A DNA stretch of 33,848 nt from Acidiphilium sp. (GTDB lineage Bacteria; Pseudomonadota; Alphaproteobacteria; Acetobacterales; Acetobacteraceae): assembly GCA_027449105.1 (NCBI GenBank), contig DAIDMG010000015.1, positions 1 to 33,848 of the forward strand, read 5' to 3'. Both the position numbers and the translations under genes were made by a program. Position 1 is the first letter of the stretch; every line of letters begins with the position of its first letter. The notes under the pieces are model-generated. The model saw nothing but the letters and a program-made list of their open reading frames with translations, did not search any database and had not been told where the DNA came from. This document shows positions 17,399-26,370 of the stretch, one piece after another.

Positions 17399-18478
17399 TC
17401 ATTTCCCGTCGAGGCGAATGTACGGTTCCACTGACATCCCGGGCACAATAACGTAATCTTTTATCCGCGAATCGTCGAAAACCAAGCGTACTGGCACGCG
17501 CTGGACTACCTTCACATAGTTGCCGGTTGCATTCTCGGCGGGTAGTAACGAAAATACCGAACCTGTGCCACGTTGAATAGCTACAACCTTTGCGCGAAAT
17601 GCGACACCGGGAACTGCGTCAATGAAAATCCGGGCCTTCTGGCCGATGCGGATACCCGAAAGTTGGGTCTCCCTGTAGTCTGCGGTAACCCAGATTCGCC
17701 CGCCCACCACTGCCATAAGTGGCGTGCCAGGCGAAACGATGTCGCCAGTCCGCACGGCCTTTTTCGCAATGGAACCCGAGGTCGGCGCCCGGATCTCGGT
17801 ATATGAGAGCTGCAGCTCCGCATTCTTGACGGCTACATTGGCGGCCCGTGCTGAGGCTTTAGCTGCCGCCAACGCTGCGCGTGCAGCTACGACCTGTTCG
17901 ACTGCCGCTTTCGCACGTGCTGCAGCCACTCTCAGGGCCGCATTAGCATTATCAAGTGTCGTTTTTGTGATGGCCTGAGGATTGACCCGCTCGTATCGAG
18001 CATCATCATGCTGAGCTTTGAACAAATTCGCATTTTTTACAGCTACATTGGTCTTTGCCTCTGCGAGGCCCGCCGTCCGCAAGTCGACCTGCGCTTTCGC
18101 GTGCGCTGCTTCTGCCTTAGCGTGGGCAAGGGCCACATCTTCTGGTGCAGGGTCGAGACGAACGAGACGCTCGCCTTTGGATACATGCTGATAGCAGCGT
18201 ACATCGACAGCAAGCACGCTGCCCGCAATCCGTGGTGCGATTTGATAGATAGGGCCGCCGATTTCAGCGTCATCCGTCGTGGCAAATTGTTCCGCGTGAT
18301 GCCAATAAATTGCACCTCCAGCAGCCAAAAACAGCAAAACGACAGCAAGAACGATAAAGCGTCGCTTTCCCGGCTGCCGAGCGATTCCGCGGTCGGTGAT
18401 CCCAGCGGCATCTTTCTCACCGTTTTCCAGAATCGGCGACATAGGCTTGCTACCGTCCGGTTGGTTGTTGTGTTTCAT
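17399..18478 (-). CDS. emrA: EmrA-like membrane fusion protein (HlyD family)
   Basis: A 359-residue periplasmic adaptor linking the EmrB pump to its outer-membrane channel. After a polar N-terminus, one membrane helix (about residues 41-61, RFIVLAVVLLFLAAGGAIYW) anchors it. The split lipoyl domain follows: IYQIAPRIAGSVLAVDVRCYQ on one side and YTEIRAPTSGSIAKKAVRTG on the other. Between them is a long Ala-rich coiled-coil hairpin (about 110-225). The barrel domain begins at GRIWVTADYRETQL. Length is near the family norm (about 350-390). An internal ATG at 18442 would shorten it by 12 residues; the first ATG has only a weak GGGA upstream. It is the first gene of the operon, so its promoter should lie in 18480-18600. 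Confidence 0.92.
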   Translation of the reverse strand: MKHNNQPDGSKPMSPILENGEKDAAGITDRGIARQPGKRRFIVLAVVLLFLAAGGAIYWHHAEQFATTDDAEIGGPIYQIAPRIAGSVLAVDVRCYQHVSKGERLVRLDPAPEDVALAHAKAEAAHAKAQVDLRTAGLAEAKTNVAVKNANLFKAQHDDARYERVNPQAITKTTLDNANAALRVAAARAKAAVEQVVAARAALAAAKASARAANVAVKNAELQLSYTEIRAPTSGSIAKKAVRTGDIVSPGTPLMAVVGGRIWVTADYRETQLSGIRIGQKARIFIDAVPGVAFRAKVVAIQRGTGSVFSLLPAENATGNYVKVVQRVPVRLVFDDSRIKDYVIVPGMSVEPYIRLDGK

Positions 18479-18493
18479 ATTTATCCCAAGAGT

Positions 18494-18509
18494 CGCCGGA
18501 ATATCGGCG
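18494..18509. promoter_or_regulatory. Possible operator upstream of emrA
   Basis: CGCCG-GAATAT-CGGCG is a short dyad 16 bp before the emrA start, in a suitable place for a repressor site. No regulator gene (TetR, MarR or LysR) is recognisable nearby and the arms are only 5 bp, so this is weak. Confidence 0.25.
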
Positions 18510-20154
18510 GCCTCACGCTGTTCGTCGTTAGTCTTTAACTACAAATTAGGATGCTAATGCAAGCTAAGATAGGCACCGCATCGCCGATGCTCCATGGAAT
18601 TGCAGCGAAGCCAATGTTAAGCGCGGGCGATTAATAAAAAAAGAAGCTGTCCGGGACTAGGACGCTTCGTGGTCCCACGATAGCGCCGCAATTGGTCTTT
18701 GAGCTCTGATTCGGGCAATGAGATCGGTTATCGTAGGTCTAGATCGTCAGCCGCAGGAGTATATGCCGGTGTGTATACCCCATAAAGGGCCATTCCTGAC
18801 CCGGCGTTGGCGGGTCAACGCGGCCTCGTTGCACGTTTCTTCGGATGAAGATACCAATAGGATCCTACCAGCGTCTCCTAGATCAGAGGGTAGCCTGTCT
18901 CAAATTTACGTCTGATTTTTTAGTATCTGTACTCGAGCGTACGCAGTAAGGCCTTCGTTTCCACTTATGACGAAGAAACATCGCCAGCCTGAAACAGGAG
19001 TTTACGTTAGTGGTGTCGGGACGCATGGACACCCAGAGTGGTCCGCGCTGGATGCTTCGCACCTTGTATCCATCGGCACCCGTGGCGATCGCCGCGGCGA
19101 GAAAAAATGTGACCGGTCCGGGCACTGCGGGCGCGTGAAGCGAAGTTTGAGTGGCGGCTTTGTGAAAGCATGTCTTTATCTGTATAAGTTTATTGCCATT
19201 TTCTGGAGTTCCCCATGTTCATGCGCGTCGAAATAGCGGGTCGTCCGATCTCGCAAAGGTAGCGGCTATTCGGGAGACAGTAAAAGGACCTGCGGGCATT
19301 TAGGCGCTATTACATAATACGTGTCATTAACAGCTGATCACCGTGATCAGACGGCCGCTTTGGTGCATGGAAGAATGGATGAGCTTTTGCGAGTTTCTGG
19401 TAAAGAGGCTGTTACTATGCCTAAGAGAGCTACAACATTGCTGTTCGGGAACAATAAAGATGAACGTAGGAGCGCCGTGCTGGCATGCTATGCCTGATCC
19501 GACGCCGATGACTGCAGCATAAAGTGCCCGTTCAAGCAAAAATAGTTCTGGCGGAGATTACTCGTTTGTCATTGTACAAAAGCGAGTCTGTTTAATTTCA
19601 TTATCAAAATGTCTTCGTTATATCAAAACAGATAAAATGTGACGGAATCTAGAAAGTTTAAAAAACACCCAAAAATGTAAACAGTACGTTATCGTGCATA
19701 GTATCGTAATTGAAAAATAGAGCGTGAGATAACGGCGGTAGACTGAAGAGTCGTTCCAGAATCGTAGAAGGAGTGTTAAATTCAGCTCTTTAGGCTTCTC
19801 GCCTGCGATTGCGTGAGATCTGTGAAGCACAGTTCTCGTTCGTCTAGGAGTTTGAAGAGAAAAAAGAGGTAATGGCGAGCTAATGTTCTTGCCTATTAAT
19901 GATAATTTCCTCGTAATGAAAGAAACAAGCAACCATTCCTGGATCGTTCGCGGTGTTTGAGAGTCAAAATACCGCCGTTTCTGCCATTAGCGTACTGAAT
20001 GGAGCCAGGCGCATCGTGGCATCACACGAGGAAACGATGAGTAACCGGAAGGTCTTTGGCCGCGGTCATCTGGGACGATGATGAACCGAACTGACGCTTA
20101 GGGAGGACCCGCCTCAAAGTCCATCAGACCAATTGCAGATGTGACGCGGGATAA
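18510..20154. other. 1.6-kb gene desert between the emr operon and cydC
   Basis: No gene of known family on either strand. There are dyads at 18797-18817 (TGACCCG...CGGGTCA) and 19334-19350 (CTGATCA-CCG-TGATCAG). An AT-rich patch (about 19560-19740) contains a minus-strand frame (19618-19932, TTG start) with one hydrophobic segment, YLTLYFSITILCTITYCLHF, that resembles nothing I know. Expected but missing: a regulator for emrAB, and cydAB next to cydDC. Confidence 0.5.
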
Positions 20155-21786
20155 CTAACCCGCAGCTGACATCAGGCGTCCGCCCTGCAGACGCCAAACC
20201 CGGTCGAGCCGTTCAGTGCCGGCCAAGTGCTGACCGACCAGCAGCAGACTACGATTGCCCAATATGTCACCAAGAATATCAAAAAACTCCCGTTGGGCAG
20301 CAAGGTCAAGACCGGCGCAAGGTTCGTCGAGAATTAGTATTGGTGCAACATTGAGCAAAGTCCGGGCCAGTAAAATGCGCCTCGCCTGGGCTCCAAAAAT
20401 TTGTGTGCCGTGTTCATCGATCCAAGTATCCAACCCGTCGGGGAGTGCACGGACAAGATGCGCAACGCGGACAGCCTCAAGAGCTTCCCAAATTGCGGCA
20501 TCATCAGCGTCGCGCCTGGCGATACGAAGGTTATTACGAATCGTATCACCGAAAAGATGAGTGCTGTGGGAAAGGTAGGCTATTTTTTTATAGACGTCTG
20601 CAGCGCGGAGATTCGCAATGTCAGTGCCTCCTAGGCGGATCCAGCCTGACTCGGGGGAAGCAACTTTCAGCGCCAGAGCGGCGAGTGTAGACTTTCCTGC
20701 ACCTGATGGCCCCAGAACAGCGACACGCCCCATGGAAGGCACCTGCAGCGAAATATCCTCGAACACAAGGGAGTGGTCTGCTGACCAGCGAAAACGGACG
20801 TGGTCAAAGCTTAAGGCGGTGGCCTTTGGTAATATGGCTGGACTCGGAGGATCAGGCACGCGAGATTGCGTCGTAGCCGCGTCGACCAACCCGGCTACCG
20901 AAGCTACCGCGTGTCCCGCGAGCATACCGGCGTGGGGCATTACGGTGATGGCTTCAAACGCTGCAATCGTGACGAAGATCGCTACGATCGCCTGACGGAC
21001 GTTTGCGCCATGAATTAGCAAGACGGTGAGCAAGGCTGCCTGGGCGGCGAGAAATGCGACCGACCGTATCAAGGCCCGTTGGGCTGCAAAGTCGCGTTCG
21101 GTACGAAACACGCGTGTTTCCTGGGCCTGGACCAGCGCCAGCATCATCCCTTCAGCTCCAGACACTTTAATTTCACGAACGCCTGAAAGCGCATTGCCGG
21201 TGGCTATTCGTAAACTCGCGATCGCGTGGGCTGTGTTATCGGTCGTGGCGCGTGCGGCGTGGAATCCGGCCAGCAGCACCACAAGGCCAGCAAGCACAAA
21301 ACATACGACGACAATGCTTGCAGCGATCCAAGAGTCGCGGCCTATTACAAGCAACACGACCGGCGCCAGCAGGATGGCCCCCGCCGTAGGGAGTAAGACA
21401 CGCGGATAGAGAGTGTTCAGTCCCTCGACATCGGTCACAAGGCGCCCAAGTACTGTACCAGCGCGGCGGAACCCGAGACCGCCGGCGCCTCCAGCGGCAA
21501 GACGGCAAAAAAGCCAAACCCGCACCTCGGTTAGCGTACGAAAGCTGACATCGTAAGCAAATAGGCGCTCGAGGTATCGCAGGACCGGGAGCGCGAAGCC
21601 AAGGATTCCCAGCGATAGTGGTAGGGAGACGGTGGTTCCAATCGCTGCAGCAGCTATGAAACGGCCGGTCACCGCGATTAGAGCGACGTTTGTGCAAAGC
21701 GCCGTGAATGCAACCCAAACGCCAAATAATGCAACGAGGCTGCGGCCTTTCCAAGGAAAGGCGATTTCGAGGAGCGCTCTCATCAC
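20155..21786 (-). CDS. cydC: Thiol/glutathione ABC exporter subunit CydC (altered ATPase motifs)
   Basis: A half-transporter of 543 residues that with CydD exports glutathione and cysteine to the periplasm and is needed to assemble cytochrome bd oxidase. The N-terminal half has six hydrophobic segments with the CydC-like RYLERLFAYDVSFRTLTEVRVW and RRAGTVLGRLVTDVEGLN. The nucleotide-binding domain has Walker A GPSGAGKST, Walker B ILILDEP and the His of VGQH. The Q-loop reads YLSHSTHLF, with His where Gln is usual. The signature reads IFGAQARRI instead of the canonical LSGGQ type. Start ATG overlaps the cydD stop by 4 nt (21783-21786). The gene ends at TAA-type context with no cydAB downstream. 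Family call is secure; activity is in doubt. Confidence 0.88.
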   Translation of the reverse strand: MMRALLEIAFPWKGRSLVALFGVWVAFTALCTNVALIAVTGRFIAAAAIGTTVSLPLSLGILGFALPVLRYLERLFAYDVSFRTLTEVRVWLFCRLAAGGAGGLGFRRAGTVLGRLVTDVEGLNTLYPRVLLPTAGAILLAPVVLLVIGRDSWIAASIVVVCFVLAGLVVLLAGFHAARATTDNTAHAIASLRIATGNALSGVREIKVSGAEGMMLALVQAQETRVFRTERDFAAQRALIRSVAFLAAQAALLTVLLIHGANVRQAIVAIFVTIAAFEAITVMPHAGMLAGHAVASVAGLVDAATTQSRVPDPPSPAILPKATALSFDHVRFRWSADHSLVFEDISLQVPSMGRVAVLGPSGAGKSTLAALALKVASPESGWIRLGGTDIANLRAADVYKKIAYLSHSTHLFGDTIRNNLRIARRDADDAAIWEALEAVRVAHLVRALPDGLDTWIDEHGTQIFGAQARRILLARTLLNVAPILILDEPCAGLDLAAQREFFDILGDILGNRSLLLVGQHLAGTERLDRVWRLQGGRLMSAAG

Positions 21787-23513
21787 GCCACACCTTGAAG
21801 GGCAGGACGCGGCCTCGCGCCGAGATCAAGCCGTCGGCCGGTGAACTCGTGGCCGAATACGGCCTGGGTAACGAGGATGACGGTGCGCCCGATCGTTAGC
21901 CGGCGCAAGCTCTCGAGAACCTCATGTTCAGCTGCCGGATCCAGCTGCGCTGTTGGTTCATCAAGTAGGAGAAGCTGAGCATCCTTGAGAAAAGCGCGAG
22001 CAATTGCGATGCGTTGGGCTTGGCTGCATGAAAGAGGCCAGCCTCCCTCTCCGACCATCGTGTCAAGGCCGTCGGGCAGATTGCGGGCGAACGCCATGAC
22101 CTGCGCGCGTTCTGCGGCCTCCAGAACTTGTTCGGGACCTGCCTCCGGTTGGCCGAGGCGGATGTTATCGGCAAGCGTGGCAGTGAAAAGGAAAGGTCGT
22201 TGGTCGATCAATGCGGTTAGGCGGGCAAGGGCGGCAGGAACCAAGGTCTCGATTGCCGCACCATTGATCGTGATTCGGCCGGACTGAGGACGCGCATGGC
22301 CCAGCAGCAGATCGATGATTGTCGATTTACCAGAACCAGATGGGCCGATCAGCATCATCGTCTCACCTGAAGGTACGTGAAAGCTGAGTTGATCAAGAAC
22401 CTTTCCGCATCGATCATCCCAAGAGAAGCTAACCTTTTCAAAGGCGACGCTCACGCCTTGGGTGCTAACGGTGCGAATTAAATGGGGTGGCGGAGATGGT
22501 TCTGAGGGGATCGGTTGGGGTAAATCATTTAGCTTTTCTACCGCCTTCTGGATTGTTATCCGGTCCCGGTATACGGCGTGGACAGCACGAAAAGGCGCAA
22601 AAAATTCCGGAATTAGTAACAGCATGAACAAGGCTCGCGGCGCGATCGCGAAAGTGTTATCGAAAAAAAGATTTGCACTAAAATGGGCCGCAATACCGAT
22701 TATGCAGGCTGCAAACGCGAGGTCGAGTGCGGCGTTTGATAGGAATCCAACACGAAGAACGCGAGCCGTCCGCCGGCGCAAGTCATTCAAAGCAGCAGCT
22801 AGGGTTTTACATTCCTCTTCAACGGCATTGGCGAGGACGATTGTGCTGAGACCCTGTATCCGATCGGCAAAGCGCGCTCGCAGGCGAGCAAGGTCAATGG
22901 ATTCGCCGCGTGATGTTGCTGCCGCTCCCATTCCTGCCAGGGACATGAGCATTAACCCTAGCGCGCCCGTGATCAGGAAAATTATTCCCGATAAAGGATC
23001 GACCAACACGGCGGTGACGATAATCAGTATGGGGGAGACCACTGCCAGGGCAATTGCCGGGATCCAGCGGCTGTACAACTGACCTATTGACTCGATCTCG
23101 TCGACAATTATGCCAGTCAATTCGGCGGCATGTCGCCCGCGTAAACGGCCGGGACCGGAACCGATAAGGTTGGTCAACGCGTTGCTGCGCAAACGTCGCC
23201 GCGCACTGATCCCGAGTGAAGTGGCAATTTGATCCTGCCACAACATTAGGATGCCACGCACAAACCCGGCGCTTAAGAACACCAAGATGAAGGGTACGAG
23301 TGGAATCGTACCTGGATGGATTACATTGGTCATAAGAGCTGCGGCGCAGAAGGCTTGGGCGATCGTCATAGCCGTTTGGGCCACGCCTGCACCAATCGCG
23401 GGAAACGCTCGCCAGCAATTCCGAGCAAGTTCCCGCTTTATCCACAATTTTGCGGCACTCGGCTTTCTGGAGCCGTTGTCTCTAAAGCTCTGCATAACCA
23501 TGACTCGCCTCAT
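21783..23513 (-). CDS. cydD: Thiol/glutathione ABC exporter subunit CydD (altered ATPase motifs)
   Basis: The 576-residue partner of CydC. Membrane domain first (about 1-300) with ELTGIIVDEIESIGQLYSRW and a helix-rich core; then the nucleotide-binding domain with Walker A GPSGSGKST, Q-loop LIDQRPFLF, Walker B LLLLDEP and D-loop AQLD. The signature reads LSCSQAQR where LSGGQ-type is expected; both Gly codons differ by a first-base change. The switch His is replaced: ILVTQ instead of an ILVTH type. Three close ATGs (23513, 23501, 23495) are possible starts; the second has GAGGCGAG just upstream. The 4-nt overlap with cydC shows coupling. In the heterodimer each signature completes the other subunit's site, so both sites would be affected. 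Confidence 0.88.
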   Translation of the reverse strand: MRRVMVMQSFRDNGSRKPSAAKLWIKRELARNCWRAFPAIGAGVAQTAMTIAQAFCAAALMTNVIHPGTIPLVPFILVFLSAGFVRGILMLWQDQIATSLGISARRRLRSNALTNLIGSGPGRLRGRHAAELTGIIVDEIESIGQLYSRWIPAIALAVVSPILIIVTAVLVDPLSGIIFLITGALGLMLMSLAGMGAAATSRGESIDLARLRARFADRIQGLSTIVLANAVEEECKTLAAALNDLRRRTARVLRVGFLSNAALDLAFAACIIGIAAHFSANLFFDNTFAIAPRALFMLLLIPEFFAPFRAVHAVYRDRITIQKAVEKLNDLPQPIPSEPSPPPHLIRTVSTQGVSVAFEKVSFSWDDRCGKVLDQLSFHVPSGETMMLIGPSGSGKSTIIDLLLGHARPQSGRITINGAAIETLVPAALARLTALIDQRPFLFTATLADNIRLGQPEAGPEQVLEAAERAQVMAFARNLPDGLDTMVGEGGWPLSCSQAQRIAIARAFLKDAQLLLLDEPTAQLDPAAEHEVLESLRRLTIGRTVILVTQAVFGHEFTGRRLDLGARPRPALQGVA

Positions 23514-23614
23514 TTATAGAGGCAATCATATAAAGGCTTGAGAGAAAACCCAATCCCAGCTGTTTACTGTTTCGGCTAAGACATCAATTTTAAGGCCGTG
23601 GTTGCCCAAGATAG

Positions 23615-23716
23615 AATTCGGAATTACGTACTTTCATATGCAACCATGACTGTCAGCATTCGCGTTTCATCGACCGGCACCGGAGCTAACCCCTGATCTC
23701 CAATCTCCACGCGCGT
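23615..23716. repeat. Copy A of a 102-108 bp element-end repeat
   Basis: Runs from AATTCGGAATTAC to CTCCACGCGCGT and aligns along its whole length with 29455-29562 in the same orientation, with one 6-nt gap and scattered substitutions. Here it forms the 3' end of the IS1595-type gene; there it forms the 3' end of a tnpB. It is therefore probably the right end, possibly with guide-RNA sequence, of a TnpB element. Confidence 0.8.
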
Positions 23717-24571
23717 CGCGCTCCAGCGGAAGGCGACCTCATGCAGGCAGTGGTTCGAGTGCTTGATCGGGAACCAATGGAACACGCCAACCCACACACG
23801 CTTGAGCGTCGAGTTGAAGCTTTCAGCCGTGTTCACATGCGCGGTCGCCGCCGCGTGGCGGTCATGCCGGACATACTCGCCAGCCGAATGGTTAACATGC
23901 AGGTGTGCCGGAAACTTGCGGCCGATCCAGCGATAGGCGGGCAGCTCGTCCGAGACCAGCACGGTTCCGGCGCGGTTCACGTTGTCGAGTACGAAACGGG
24001 CGATGTTGCGGCCGGAATGCGTGCGGCCCCTGGCTGCGCGGGCGCGTCCGCCGCGCTCGGTCGCCACAATGACCATGCTCTTGCGCGAGCCAGAACGTCC
24101 CTTGGGCTGGTCATCGTCATGGCCCCGTTTTCTGATCTTGCCCTTCCCGCGCTTCTTTTCGCCGAGGGATGTGCTTCGTCCACCTCGACGATGCCGGTCA
24201 GCAGCCCGCCCTTGTCCTCCATCATGCGGCGGATGCGCTGGCACAGGAACCATGCGGTTTTCTGTCCGATGCCGAGATGCTCGCCCAGCTTGACCGAGGA
24301 AACGCCCGTGCTTCTTGCGGCGACCAAGTAGAGCGCGGTGAACCACGTCCGAATTGGCAATTGGCAGATGCGTGCGCGTGCCCATCGCCACCGTGAAAAG
24401 CGCGCGGCATGCGCGGCATTGCCAGTAGTGCAGGCGAGACTTCTGCGCCGTTGCCTGATCGATACTTCCGCATTTCGGGCAGACCGGGCCATCCGGCCAG
24501 CGCATCAGTTCCGGATGCGCCCAGCAGGCGTCATTGTCAGGGAAGCGGGAAAGGAAGGGCATCAGCGACAT
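23624..24571 (-). pseudogene. IS1595-family transposase, frameshifted and with a foreign tail
   Basis: Although a 315-codon frame is open, it is not an intact transposase. The N-terminal zinc ribbon is present (CPKCGSIDQ...CRACRALFTV) and so is the C-terminal domain (VLVSDELPAYRWIGRKF, HVNTAESFNSTLKR). Between about 24165 and 24350 the true coding sequence lies in another frame: RTWFTALYLVAARSTGVSS, EHLGIGQKTAWFLCQRIRRM and the catalytic-Asp segment GIVEVDEAH. Two compensating frameshifts, with some loss near EVDEAH, thus remove about 60 real residues, including the first DDE Asp. After LHEVAFRW the sequence passes into RVEIGDQGLAPVPV, matching the tail of the tnpB at 29.5 kb. The left edge of the element is probably near 24610. 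Confidence 0.82.
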
Positions 24572-24627
24572 GCATGAATGCTACGCGCACTGCACACGAA
24601 AGTTAATGGGACTGATAGAATTCAAAT

Positions 24628-24792
24628 ATGCATGACCAAGGTATGACGAAAATATTAAATGAAGCCCGCAATGCACGCTGCGCAAAACAGGAAGCATGGT
24701 TGTCGGATGTTTCCTTGGCTAGACGGCGGCGGAACTTTGCCGCATCAGGCGCGATCGCCATCACTTTGAACGAAGGAAATATCTGTTTATGA
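24628..24792 (+). CDS. Small ORF overlapping the panC start
   Basis: A 54-residue frame (or 49 from the ATG at 24643, which has AAGG just upstream) ends at TGA overlapping the panC ATG as ATGA (24789-24792). The predicted product is charged and polar with an Arg run (LARRRR) and no membrane segment or known motif. A stop at 24616 closes the frame on the left, just beside the edge of the IS1595-type element, so it could also be the tail of a gene cut by that insertion. The exact 4-nt overlap suggests coupling to panC. No function can be assigned. Confidence 0.4.
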   Translation: MHDQGMTKILNEARNARCAKQEAWLSDVSLARRRRNFAASGAIAITLNEGNICL

Positions 24793-25613
24793 TTGTTGCC
24801 CGAACATTGTCCGAGTTGCGCGGGGTACAGGTGCGCTTGGGTTCTCCGGCACTTGTACCGACAATGGGCGCACTGCATGACGGACATCTGGCACTTGTTG
24901 CGGCGGCAAAAAGATCCGGGCTTAACGTGGTAACCTCGATCTTCGTCAATCCGATGCAGTTTGGTCCTGGGGAAGATTTTTCTCGATATCCGCGCGACGA
25001 AGAGGCTGATCTTGCGAAGCTTGAGGCGGCGGGCTGTGCGCTCGCGTGGCTGCCGGATGTCGCGACCATGTATCCGCCGGGTGACGCAACAGCGATAAGT
25101 GTCTGCGGACCCGCGGAAAATTTTGAGGGGGCGGTCCGGCCGGGCCATTTCCGCGGGGTCGCCACGGTCGTTGCAAAGCTGTTCGGCCAGATCCGACCGG
25201 AGTGCGCCTTCTTTGGCGAGAAGGATTGGCAGCAGTTGCAGGTGGTGAGGCGTATGGTGGCGGATCTCCTGCTGCCGGTCAGGATTGAAGTTGTGGAAAC
25301 ACGGCGCGAACCAGACGGCTTGGCTTTGTCATCTCGCAACCTGTATCTTAGCCCAGCACAGCGCGCGGCAGCACCCGTCCTATATCAGACCCTGACAGCC
25401 TTGCGGGCGGCTCTGCATGGCGGTGCGACGCCCCGCCCAGCCATCGATGCTGCGATCGAGCGGCTCGAAGAAGCGGGATTTGTTCCTGACTATTGTGTTT
25501 TGGTCGATGCGGAGACTCTCGAGCCGATCGAGACCGTGCGGCCCCTGTCGCGCTTGTTGGTGGCGGCAAGACTGGATGGAATCCGCCTTCTCGATACAGT
25601 CGGGGTAAATTGA
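24789..25613 (+). CDS. panC: Pantothenate synthetase
   Basis: Joins pantoate and beta-alanine with ATP to make pantothenate, the coenzyme A precursor, in the cytosol. The 274-residue length is normal (about 280). Motifs: VPTMGALHDGHLALV near residue 22 (HIGH-like, ATP binding), SIFVNPMQFGPGEDFSRYPR near residue 50, VRPGHFRGVATVVAKLFG near residue 115, FFGEKDWQQLQVVRRMV near residue 140, and the KMSKS-like GLALSSRNLYLS near residue 177. All expected active-site stretches are present. GAAGGA about 12 nt before the ATG may serve as ribosome site. The start is overlapped by a small ORF. panB and panD are not in the window. Confidence 0.96.
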   Translation: MIVARTLSELRGVQVRLGSPALVPTMGALHDGHLALVAAAKRSGLNVVTSIFVNPMQFGPGEDFSRYPRDEEADLAKLEAAGCALAWLPDVATMYPPGDATAISVCGPAENFEGAVRPGHFRGVATVVAKLFGQIRPECAFFGEKDWQQLQVVRRMVADLLLPVRIEVVETRREPDGLALSSRNLYLSPAQRAAAPVLYQTLTALRAALHGGATPRPAIDAAIERLEEAGFVPDYCVLVDAETLEPIETVRPLSRLLVAARLDGIRLLDTVGVN

Positions 25614-26370
25614 CATTGTGCCTATAAACATAGTCGCAAGATGGCGGTTTCTTTCAACTCGGATGATCATGGCACCACCACGCCAATTTTGGGCGTTGGC
25701 ATCAAACGCTTTTCTGTCGGCGATATGCTCGCGAGTTACCTGAGGCCGGGCAGGGCTGATGCTTCGGTCACAGGCACGATCGATGACAGTCGCTGGATTT
25801 CCCACGCCCGCACTGTCGCGCTCGGGGCGTGTTGGAGGGGAATACGCAAGTCGATGGGTGATCAATGTTTCAAGCCTTGGCCGAGGATATGGATCTCGTA
25901 CATCTACACGAATGCCTCCTCGGCAAACCGCGTTTGTGGTAAGCTCCAAAACGAAAGTCGTGAGTGGGGAAAAAATGAAGGAGCCGGCTGTTGAGCGCGG
26001 AGTTCTTCTTGTGCTCTACTGGATCCTGGCATGACGAATACGATCAAACGCTGTATTGTCGCTCTTGCGCGCTGCGTATTTCCGGCTTCTTATCGCTCCC
26101 ATCTAACGTATTCACTTTGTTGTTTTTCACTTTGGCTAGATGGCCTTTGGTCATGGCGCCGCGACTTTGTCGGGTCCACGATTTGGGAGGGGCGCCGGAA
26201 CCTTTATTCGTTGGGCGAATGCCTGTTACCAATTCGGGCGCTATCGCTACAAATTGTGTGTCGCGGGTTGTTCGTTTGTTAAAATCAACTTACCAGAGAT
26301 CTGGTTTCAGAGAGCGGCAAATGCCGCGGAAATCCGTGATCGTGGAGATCCATGCAAGGTTGGGGGTACA
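25614..26370. other. Unassigned stretch between panC and the ABC transporter gene
   Basis: About 750 bp with several overlapping open frames on both strands (for example 25641-25994 plus, 25380-25949 minus) but no family resemblance and no clear ribosome sites. A plus-strand frame continuous with the transporter is open from 26140, but its sequence is not transporter-like before 26371. Confidence 0.45.

Noticed and set aside
22462-23082. 206-codon plus-strand ORF inside cydD
   Set aside because: Fully antisense to the recognisable CydD membrane domain, with Arg/Ala-rich shadow composition.
26140-26370. N-terminal extension of the ABC transporter to 26140
   Set aside because: The extra 77 residues lack family resemblance, and the ATG at 26371 has a ribosome site and the expected family start.
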